From Bacteroidales bacterium (GTDB lineage Bacteria; Bacteroidota; Bacteroidia; Bacteroidales; P3): a DNA stretch of 10,717 bases. The notes under the pieces are model-generated. The model made no database searches. It was not told the origin of the DNA and saw only the letters and a program-made list of their open reading frames with translations. Numbering within the stretch: the stretch's first letter is position 1; each line of letters opens with the position of its first letter. The stretch is from positions 1-10,717 of the forward strand of contig JAEDJL010000050.1 in NCBI GenBank assembly GCA_016296345.1. Reading direction: 5' to 3'. A program made the translations under genes and the position numbers. This document shows positions 1-5,870 of this stretch, in pieces.

Positions 1-578
1 ACAAGGTAAACGACAGTATCTTGCTGTCTGTCTTCAAGACCAAGTTCCTTTCCACGCTTAACTCGTTCGGATTTGATGTCAGAGAATGCAAGGCAGACAG
101 TTTCCCACAAACCCTTCAACCCAACGAACACACACTCCAAGTTGCACAGTTTGAGTTGGAAGAATTTGTGGTCAATGACACCATTGCAGCAAAAGACAAC
201 AACCAAACAATAAGCTACACCAAACTTTTGAGCGGCATAAGGTGGAACACATGGCTCAAATACAACACCTCGGACACCAACACCTGCCTTATCTTCTTTG
301 CCGATGACGAAACAACGGACGATTTCTTCGGATTTATCGAAAAAACAGGCGGACAATACTATGCAGACTACACCCTCACGAAGATAAACCCCAACGATGC
401 CTACCTATTGGCACACTCCAATGCCGAACTATGCGGAAGATACTTCTTCAACTTCCTGATGAACAGATATGTATGGCTAAAAACCTCCGGCAATCCGCCA
501 ATGTACTACTCCATAGGCAGACAAGGCAACATACTATCGGACGACAAACCCTTCGACAACTTCGATATAATCCAATAA
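1..578 (+). CDS. Hypothetical protein, 5' end outside the window
   Basis: An open frame runs from the left edge (first full codon at base 3) to a TAA at 576-578, about 191 visible codons. The only early start candidate is a TTG at 21, and the frame stays open before it, so the gene probably begins upstream. I do not recognise the family. The visible protein is soluble-looking, rich in Asn, Asp, Thr, Phe and Tyr, with no membrane segment, no repeats and only two Cys; the aromatic, Asn-rich composition would suit an exported or surface protein, but the N-terminus that would show a signal peptide or lipobox is missing. Codons end mostly in C or A (AAC, TTC, TAC, ACC, GAC), unlike lpxD downstream, which prefers T and G endings. 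That preference itself argues for a real coding region. No clear rho-independent terminator follows directly. Confidence 0.75.
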   Translation, partial: KVNDSILLSVFKTKFLSTLNSFGFDVRECKADSFPQTLQPNEHTLQVAQFELEEFVVNDTIAAKDNNQTISYTKLLSGIRWNTWLKYNTSDTNTCLIFFADDETTDDFFGFIEKTGGQYYADYTLTKINPNDAYLLAHSNAELCGRYFFNFLMNRYVWLKTSGNPPMYYSIGRQGNILSDDKPFDNFDIIQ

Positions 579-655
579 AGCATTCATTTGCAAGCCCCTT
601 TCGACAACTTGATTTTCAAGCCCTCCACTTTTTGAAAACCATACGCCGATTTGGA

Positions 656-720
656 AAAATAACTCGCCGTTTTGTCCGACTAAAACGCCATTTTATTTTG
701 CCAAATCAGCGAGTTATTTT
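656..720. repeat. 12-bp perfect inverted repeat, 41-bp spacer
   Basis: The left arm AAAATAACTCGC (656-667) is the exact reverse complement of the right arm GCGAGTTATTTT (709-720). A second pair lies just outside the left arm and just inside the right one: GATTTGG (648-654) and CCAAATC (701-707). The order of the four arms (A, B, A', B') is that of an H-type pseudoknot rather than of two nested stems. The sequence shows the matches; any RNA structure or protein-binding role is inference. Confidence 0.6.
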
Positions 721-745
721 GCGAAAAAAAGCCGACTTTTTTCGC
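721..745. repeat. 9-bp hairpin in the spacer
   Basis: GCGAAAAAA (721-729) pairs perfectly with TTTTTTCGC (737-745) around a 7-base loop. It is A/U-rich in the stem and no T-run follows directly, so it is a poor match to a canonical rho-independent terminator. It might still act as transcript 3' structure for the gene ending at 578. Confidence 0.45.
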
Positions 746-915
746 TCGAAATACCGACTTTTTCAGAGCGTTTTCAAGCAAAAAAATCGCCTTTGTAAGT
801 GCTTGATTTTCAAATCGCTCATTTTTACACAAAAAACGCCGTTTTTTTCCAAAAAATCTTCGTTTTTTTTCGACAAAAGGGTATTTTGCTGTGAGCTGTG
901 TGGCATTTTGCAGGC

Positions 916-950
916 TTGGTGTGTGAATTGGCGGTATTTTTGTAAATTTG
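916..950 (+). promoter_or_regulatory. Probable lpxD promoter (Bacteroidota type)
   Basis: TAAATTTG at 943-950 fits the Bacteroidota -7 consensus TAnnTTTG. A TTGG at 916-919, 23 bp upstream, is a weak -33 candidate. Transcription would begin around 956-958, leaving a leader of only about 15 nt before the ATG at 972. The TTG inside this -7 box (948) is in frame with lpxD but should not be taken as its start. Confidence 0.6.
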
Positions 951-971
951 CAGCTTGAAAAAAGAATAGTT

Positions 972-2012
972 ATGGAATTTACTGCAAAGCAAATAGCTCA
1001 AATGATTGAAGGCAGGGTCTGTGGGAACGAGGATGTGCGTGTCTCGAAGCTCTGCAAAATAGAAGAAGGTGAAAAGGGTGGAGTGTCTTTTCTTGCCAAT
1101 CCGAAATATAATCACTATCTCTACTCGACAAAATCGGACATTGTCATTGTGAATGAGGATTTTGTTCCCGAACAACAGGTCAATACGACGCTCGTAAGGG
1201 TGAAAGATGCTTACGCTTGCTTTGCCCGTTTGTTGGAAATGTACAATGCTTATCGTCTGAACAAGAGCGGTGTGTCGTCTTTGGCTTTCATCGACTCCGA
1301 GGCACAGGTTTCGCAAGATGTTTATGTGGGTGAGTTTGCTTACATTGGAAAAGGCAGCTCGGTTGGCTGCAATTCAAAGATTTATCCTCAGGTTTACATT
1401 GGCGATAATGTCAAAATTGGTGATAATGTTACTCTTTTTGCGGGGGTAAAGGTTTATCATGACACGGTGATTGGAAATAATTGTATTGTGCATTCGGGTG
1501 CTGTGTTGGGGGCTGACGGTTTTGGTTTTGCTCCTTTGGCAGATGGTACTTTCAAAAAGATTGCTCAGATTGGCAATGTGGAGATTGAGGACGATGTTGA
1601 GATAGGTGCAAATGCCACAATCGACAGAGCTACAATGGGTTCGACCAAGGTGGGCAGGGGAACGAAGATTGACAACCTCTGTCAGTTGGGTCATAATGTG
1701 GTTGTGGGCAATTCGACCGTAATGGCGGCACAAGGCGGTGTTGCAGGCAGCACCAAGATTGGCGATAATTGTTTTATTGGCGGTCAGGCAGGCTTTGCAG
1801 GTCATATTTCGGTGGGAAACAGGTGTTCGATTGGGGCGCAAAGCGGTATAATCTCCGATGTGAAGGAGGGTTCCAAGCTTTTGGGCGCTCCTGCAATAGA
1901 TGCCAAGAGTTATATGAAGAGTTATGTCTTTTTCCGCAAGCTCGAACAGATGCAAAACCGCATTTCTGATTTGGAAAAAAGGATAAAAGAACTCTCCGAT
2001 TGCCAAAAGTAG
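972..2012 (+). CDS. lpxD: UDP-3-O-acylglucosamine N-acyltransferase LpxD
   Basis: LpxD transfers a 3-hydroxyacyl chain from acyl-ACP to the 2-amino group of UDP-3-O-acylglucosamine, the third step of lipid A synthesis, in the cytoplasm. The 346-residue protein has the family layout: an N-terminal uridine-binding domain (about 1-95), a left-handed beta-helix of hexapeptide repeats (about 100-300; many IG-D-N type turns) and a C-terminal helix rich in Lys/Glu (about 312-346). His241 (in LGHNVVVG) and His278 (in AGHISVG) sit 37 residues apart, as do the catalytic His239 and His276 of the E. coli enzyme. The ATG at 972 is preferred over an in-frame TTG at 948 because the latter lies inside the -7 box. 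The gene appears to be transcribed alone: a promoter precedes it and a strong terminator follows, whereas in many Bacteroidota lpxD is followed by lpxC/fabZ and lpxA. Confidence 0.96.
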   Translation: MEFTAKQIAQMIEGRVCGNEDVRVSKLCKIEEGEKGGVSFLANPKYNHYLYSTKSDIVIVNEDFVPEQQVNTTLVRVKDAYACFARLLEMYNAYRLNKSGVSSLAFIDSEAQVSQDVYVGEFAYIGKGSSVGCNSKIYPQVYIGDNVKIGDNVTLFAGVKVYHDTVIGNNCIVHSGAVLGADGFGFAPLADGTFKKIAQIGNVEIEDDVEIGANATIDRATMGSTKVGRGTKIDNLCQLGHNVVVGNSTVMAAQGGVAGSTKIGDNCFIGGQAGFAGHISVGNRCSIGAQSGIISDVKEGSKLLGAPAIDAKSYMKSYVFFRKLEQMQNRISDLEKRIKELSDCQK

Positions 2013-2061
2013 TGTCAAAAAGAGAGGATTTGATAGTTTGATTTTTCTGAATAAAACCGAC

Positions 2062-2096
2062 AAAGGCTGCAAGTTTCGAGACTTGCAGCCTTTTTT
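2062..2096. terminator. Bidirectional terminator between lpxD and the OmpA-family gene
   Basis: A 13-bp perfect stem (2062-2074 with 2081-2093) surrounds a 6-base loop; its core is GGCTGCAAGT/ACTTGCAGCC. On the + strand a six-T run starts at 2091, giving a classic intrinsic terminator for lpxD. On the - strand the stem is followed by TTT and a second T-rich stretch, so it can also end the convergent gene, whose stop codon is at 2149-2151. Confidence 0.9.
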
Positions 2097-2148
2097 GATG
2101 ATGATTTATGCTTATCTACTAAATTGTAAAGCCGTTTGTACAGTCGGA

Positions 2149-4761
2149 TTATTCAAAGATAATCTCTCCTCTTGCTCTCGAGAAGGTGAAAGTGCCGAAG
2201 TCTTTCAATCCGTTCTTGTTTACAATCATGTCGTACTTCATTCCTTTGCGAACAATGACCTCATATTTGTCGGCAAAGTACTTTCCTATGTAGGCGTCTT
2301 TGAACACAAGAACGGAGTTATCCAAAATATTGCCGTCTTCGTCAAAGGCTTTGTCTTTGTCTTTGAAGTCGTCCTTGGTTATTCTTCCGGTAAGCAAGAA
2401 GTCCATTGCCACATCCCAATCCAACACTGCTGCATCGCGGTATCTCTCATCGTAAATGCAAGGTACTGCTCTGCCGTTCAAGATAAGGTATATCTGGGCT
2501 TTGTTGCCGTCAATCATGGTTATCTTGATGTGGTTGTCGCTATATACGATAGGAATTTGTGTGTCGGGAGGAGGAACTTTGCCTTTGACCATATCGACAA
2601 TAGGTGCTTTGAGTGCAGCATCGGCAAGGCTGTCTCTCACTGCCTGAGGCACGTAGTCGGAACGAAGTATTCTGAACTCTGTTCGTCTGTTTAGTTGGTG
2701 GGCTGCTTCTTTCTCGTCCTTGCTTCTAAGATGTGAGATATATTCGTCTGTTATCGTTATGCCTTTTGGAAAATTGAATGTCTTGCCATTCATTTCTACC
2801 GTGCAATCGCTGCGAAGTGTTCGCGGAATGCGGTCTCCATAGCCTTTGGGAACAAGTCTTTCTCTCTCAATTCCTCTTGCCACCAAGAAATCGACAACAC
2901 TTTCGGCTCTTCTTTGGCTCAATGTGTCGTTGGTTACTCTCAAAAACGGACGCGAATCGGTATGTGAGGCAAGCTCTATGACGTATGTGGGATTGTTTAC
3001 CAAGATAACCAAAAGGTCTGAAAGCGAGTCTTGGTATTGATCTTTCAATTCCCACTTTGCAAGGTCGTATCTTATTTCGGGAAGAACGACAGGTTCTTTC
3101 GGAATCGGTGTAAGTCGGAAGTCGTGAACAAGGTCTTTGCTTGTTGTCAAGCCTACCGTGTTCTCTTTTCCTTCGGTGTTGAAGTAATCGACTTGCGATA
3201 CTTGTATCTTATAGTTTACATTATATTTTATTTGTTCGGTTGTGAAGTTGTATTCTCCGCGAGCGTTTGTCCGGGTTTCGAGAGTTGAGTTGTCGTCTCC
3301 AATCAATTTGACTTTTGCTCCCTTGATTGATTGCATCGACTTGTCGTCTCTCACTCTTCCGCTCAAAGAAAACAACAACGGGGCGCGATAGAAAGAGTAT
3401 ATATCGTCGCCTCCCGTACCTCCTTCGCGGTTTGAAGAGAAGTAACCGCTCTCTTCGGCTGCTATTGTTTCTTCTTCCACAGGGTTAAACACAATTCCCA
3501 CCTCATCGTAAGGGCTGTTGATAGGATACATCAAGTTTTGTGGTTCGCTCCATTCGCCGTCTTTAAGCTCTGTATAGAAGAGGTCGAAGCCTCCCAAGCC
3601 AGCAAGTCCGTCAGAAGAGTAGTAAAGTCTTGTATCGGAACGCAAAGTCGGGAACTCTTCCTTGCCTTCTGTGTTGATTTGTTTGCCGAGATTGGTTACG
3701 TTTCCGAAAGGTTCATCGACCGAATTCCTTGTTGCAACCCACAAATCGTAATCTCCTTCTCCTCCCGGACGGTCAGAAGAGAAAATAAGTGTCAATTCGT
3801 CAGAGCTGATTGCAGGGTGAAAGTAGTTGTATGCAGTATCTCCCAAGTCAATCATGACAAACATATCTGAGGGTTCGTCGTTTTTGCCTGACTTTTTGTC
3901 GTTTTGCTTGTCTTCTTGCTTGTTTGCGGTTTTCTTTCCTTTCTTGTTCTCTTCGGGTTTGGTCATATATATGGCACAACTCAACTGTTTATTCTTCTTG
4001 ATGTTACAACGAGAAAAATAAACTCTCTGAGTTTTTGCTCCGCTTACCATTACAAGCTCTCCTTCGTTGGCTTCGGTGTTGATTTGGTCAATGGAAATAA
4101 TGTTCGGTTCTGATAATTCTCTGTTGTCTGCCTTGGTTGTGGTGTAGATATTTGAGAAATACTCTCCCGTCCACACGTCTCTTTCAGATTTTTCTTCTCC
4201 CGGACGTGAAGAAGTGAAGGTCAGAGTTGTCTTTTCGTCTTGTCCCAAGAAGCGAGGCGCCCATTCATTCCACTCTGTATTGACATTCTTTTCTTCTTTT
4301 ATCTGATGTCTTGTAGGATTTTCTATCCATTTTTTTGCCAATGCTATCGATTCCAAACGTCTCTTTGCCAAAGCATCATCGGGAACCAACTTCAAATACT
4401 CTTTGTAGTTGTATTCGGCAGCGTCCCACTCGCTGTTGAACTTCTGGAAGTCTGCCATATAGAGGAAAATCTTCGGTTGCTCGGTATAATACTTGGCTTT
4501 CACAAGTCGTTGGTACGTCTTGATTGCTTGTTTCTTGTCGTCCATCAAACGATAGCACTCCGCCTGCTGAAACATTATCCTGTTTTTCTCCTGTCGGTTG
4601 GCTTTGACCTTGGTATATGCCTTTTTGTAGAGGTCTATCGCCGTTACATACTGTTTTGATTCAAATGCTTCGTCGGCAAGTTCGGTCAAGCTGCGTTTCT
4701 GTGCAAAAACACTGCTTCCGACTGCAACAATCAACAAGAATATCAATCCTTTCAGCTTCAT
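2149..4761 (-). CDS. OmpA-family protein with TPR, PD40 propeller, CRD and OmpA_C domains (PorE-like layout)
   Basis: An 870-residue exported protein. Residues 1-20 form a signal peptide with a probable cleavage after VFA; Gln21 follows, so there is no lipobox. TPR-like helices span about 25-145. A PD40/WD40-like propeller spans about 160-460, with blade motifs such as FSSDRPGGEGDYDLW (327-341) and a Lys-rich insert at 268-299. A carboxypeptidase-regulatory-like beta-sandwich covers about 464-553. An OmpA_C peptidoglycan-binding domain covers about 560-700: Asp602 in SHTDSRP and Arg618 in LSQRRAE match the diaminopimelate-binding Asp/Arg pair of the family, and NRRTEF closes it after an insert of some 40 residues. 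A C-terminal extension (about 735-870) is discussed separately. The TPR-propeller-CRD-OmpA_C order is that described for PorE of the Porphyromonas gingivalis type IX secretion system, but many Bacteroidota paralogs share it and PorE is a lipoprotein, so a secretion role is only inference. ATG start preceded by AGGT. Confidence 0.9.
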   Translation of the reverse strand: MKLKGLIFLLIVAVGSSVFAQKRSLTELADEAFESKQYVTAIDLYKKAYTKVKANRQEKNRIMFQQAECYRLMDDKKQAIKTYQRLVKAKYYTEQPKIFLYMADFQKFNSEWDAAEYNYKEYLKLVPDDALAKRRLESIALAKKWIENPTRHQIKEEKNVNTEWNEWAPRFLGQDEKTTLTFTSSRPGEEKSERDVWTGEYFSNIYTTTKADNRELSEPNIISIDQINTEANEGELVMVSGAKTQRVYFSRCNIKKNKQLSCAIYMTKPEENKKGKKTANKQEDKQNDKKSGKNDEPSDMFVMIDLGDTAYNYFHPAISSDELTLIFSSDRPGGEGDYDLWVATRNSVDEPFGNVTNLGKQINTEGKEEFPTLRSDTRLYYSSDGLAGLGGFDLFYTELKDGEWSEPQNLMYPINSPYDEVGIVFNPVEEETIAAEESGYFSSNREGGTGGDDIYSFYRAPLLFSLSGRVRDDKSMQSIKGAKVKLIGDDNSTLETRTNARGEYNFTTEQIKYNVNYKIQVSQVDYFNTEGKENTVGLTTSKDLVHDFRLTPIPKEPVVLPEIRYDLAKWELKDQYQDSLSDLLVILVNNPTYVIELASHTDSRPFLRVTNDTLSQRRAESVVDFLVARGIERERLVPKGYGDRIPRTLRSDCTVEMNGKTFNFPKGITITDEYISHLRSKDEKEAAHQLNRRTEFRILRSDYVPQAVRDSLADAALKAPIVDMVKGKVPPPDTQIPIVYSDNHIKITMIDGNKAQIYLILNGRAVPCIYDERYRDAAVLDWDVAMDFLLTGRITKDDFKDKDKAFDEDGNILDNSVLVFKDAYIGKYFADKYEVIVRKGMKYDMIVNKNGLKDFGTFTFSRARGEIIFE
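2152..2499 (-). other. C-terminal domain resembling a degenerate retropepsin (clan AA) fold
   Basis: This codes for residues 755-870 of the OmpA-family protein. The segment follows the layout of retropepsin-like domains: a strand ending in LNG-x-x-V, then Asp771 where the catalytic DTG would sit (here Asp-Glu-Arg), then a helix-turn AMDFLLTGRITKDDF (785-799), a DG turn (809-810), a KDAYIGKYFADKYEVIV strand pair (821-837), and a closing LKDFGTFTF...GEIIF (852-869) like the C-terminal strand of such domains. The assignment rests on pattern resemblance by eye. The Thr-Gly of the active-site triad is absent, so if the fold is right the domain is probably not a protease. Confidence 0.4.
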
Positions 4762-4869
4762 ATTTTACCTAAAACCTTTTAGTTAATCAAACAAAGTTTT
4801 TATATAAATCAACTGTTTTTCAGACTTTTAAGAGCAAATAAACTACTCCAAACCCGAAAATACTGCTTA

Positions 4870-4877
4870 CAAAGGTA
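4870..4877 (-). promoter_or_regulatory. Probable promoter -7 box of the OmpA-family gene
   Basis: Read on the - strand the sequence is TACCTTTG, an exact fit to the Bacteroidota -7 consensus TAnnTTTG and identical to the box upstream of dnaE. Transcription would start near 4863, giving a leader of about 100 nt before the ATG at 4761. I see no good -33 TTTG at the expected distance. The gene lies downstream of queG on the same strand (188 bp gap), so it probably has its own promoter even if some readthrough from queG occurs. Confidence 0.6.
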
Positions 4878-4949
4878 CAAAATTTCTTTTGTCTGCACGG
4901 TTTTTTGCCCATTATTTTGCAATCTGCCCTTTTGAAAAGCTGTGAACAA

Positions 4950-5870
4950 TCAGTCTTTTCGAGGTTTTGCCTTGGCGATAGTGGAGAGTAATTTGTCAAA
5001 ACGCACTCTCTCTATTGCAGAATGCTTTCTTGCTTTGTTGAAATGTGCTTTGCAAAGGCTGTCTGAGGATATGTTTTCGATAAGTTGTTGCATTGGTTCG
5101 GAGGTTTCAAACTCTTTGTTATGACATTTTGGTGCTTTGATGTTCCAAATGCAGGCATCGATGCAGTCTTCGCAACCATAAATCCAACCGTTCAGCTCTA
5201 TATGTGAGGGAATATTTCCTTTGTTTTCAATGGTTTGATAGGATATACATTTGTTACAGTCGATTGTTCTGTGGTTTGTGATTGCTTTGTTTGGGCAGGA
5301 GGCGATACATCGATTGCAGTTGCCGCAATGGTCTTTTTCTTGCAAGGCATAATCGCTCTGATAGTTTGAAACAATTTCTGCCAAGAAGACTTTGCTTCCG
5401 AATTGCTTGCTCACAAGGGTGGAATTCTTGCCAATCCAACCCAATCCTGCTCTTACAGCCCATTGCTTTTCCAAAACGGGAGCTGTATCGACAAACACTC
5501 TTGCTTCAAAGTCGGGATATTGCTCTCTGATATGCTTGATAAGGCGAAAGAGCTTTGCTTTCAGAGCTTTGTGATAGTCTTCTCCGAGTGCGTAAGAGGC
5601 AATTCGACAAGGATAAGAAGAGGTGTTTGAGACTTGATTGTACGATATAAGGAATGAAAAAACCGTTTCTGCTCCCTGAAAAAGGGCTGTAATGTCTTCT
5701 CTCTTGTCGATATACTTTGACATATAGTCCATATCGGCATTCATTCCCTCGGAAAGCCACTTTTTCAGGGGAAGAACGTCGCATGGTTCTGCCTTTGCCG
5801 CTCCGCAATCGTCAAATCCAAGCAATTTTGCCCTCTGTCGGACAAATGAAATGGGAATATATCGCTTCAA
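4950..5870 (-). CDS. queG: Epoxyqueuosine reductase QueG
   Basis: QueG is the cobalamin- and 4Fe-4S-dependent reductase that turns epoxyqueuosine into queuosine at the wobble position of tRNAs with GUN anticodons. The protein has 306 residues. FVDTAPVLEK (126-135) carries Asp128, the likely proton donor conserved in the family. Two ferredoxin-type clusters are visible: Cys182, 185, 188 and 192 in CGNCNRCIASC, then Cys208 in KCISYQTIE and Cys233, 236 and 240 in YGCEDCIDAC. The usual CPWN after the last Cys is CIWN here. The long C-terminal HEAT extension of some homologs (E. coli QueG is near 380 residues) is absent. The start is a TTG at 5870: the frame is closed by a TAA at 5889-5891, no ATG lies between, and the next Met is residue 43, inside the conserved N-terminal domain. 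The TTG overlaps the dnaE stop (TTGA) and an AAGAGAG lies a few bases upstream. Confidence 0.94.
   Translation of the reverse strand: MKRYIPISFVRQRAKLLGFDDCGAAKAEPCDVLPLKKWLSEGMNADMDYMSKYIDKREDITALFQGAETVFSFLISYNQVSNTSSYPCRIASYALGEDYHKALKAKLFRLIKHIREQYPDFEARVFVDTAPVLEKQWAVRAGLGWIGKNSTLVSKQFGSKVFLAEIVSNYQSDYALQEKDHCGNCNRCIASCPNKAITNHRTIDCNKCISYQTIENKGNIPSHIELNGWIYGCEDCIDACIWNIKAPKCHNKEFETSEPMQQLIENISSDSLCKAHFNKARKHSAIERVRFDKLLSTIAKAKPRKD

Larger units (their letters stand above)
579..942. other. AT-rich non-coding spacer with short inverted repeats
   Basis: This stretch has no credible gene. It is full of A and T runs separated by short CG-containing words. CGCC followed by a T-rich run recurs at 644, 665 and 686 (exactly 21 bp apart) and again at 788 and 837. 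There are several inverted repeats: 656-667 with 709-720, 648-654 with 701-707, 721-729 with 737-745, and 774-780 with 800-806. A long open frame crosses it on the + strand, but its translation is Lys/Phe/Arg low-complexity, as expected from the base composition. It may hold transcript 3' structure for the upstream gene and upstream regulatory DNA for lpxD; which of these is not decided by the sequence. Confidence 0.6.

Noticed and set aside
431..958. Open frame of 175 codons on the + strand across the lpxD upstream spacer
   Set aside because: Its first third overlaps the upstream gene in another frame and the rest is Lys/Phe/Arg low-complexity translated from A/T runs. No domain or plausible start signal.
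948..971. In-frame TTG at 948 as the lpxD start
   Set aside because: It lies inside the TAAATTTG -7 box, so it would not be on the transcript; the ATG at 972 begins at the family's usual N-terminus.
825..1316. Open frame on the - strand over the spacer and the start of lpxD
   Set aside because: It lies opposite lpxD, and its N-terminal part is the antisense of a well-supported gene.
1374..2072. Open frame of 232 codons on the - strand opposite lpxD
   Set aside because: It is antisense to the conserved hexapeptide repeat region and runs into the terminator; no recognisable domain.
2038..2694. Open frame of 218 codons on the + strand
   Set aside because: It begins in the terminator and lies opposite the OmpA-family gene, whose domains are clear.
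4762..4949. Intrinsic terminator after queG
   Set aside because: CTTTTGAAAAG near 4930 is palindromic but too short for a stable stem, and no T-run follows on the - strand.
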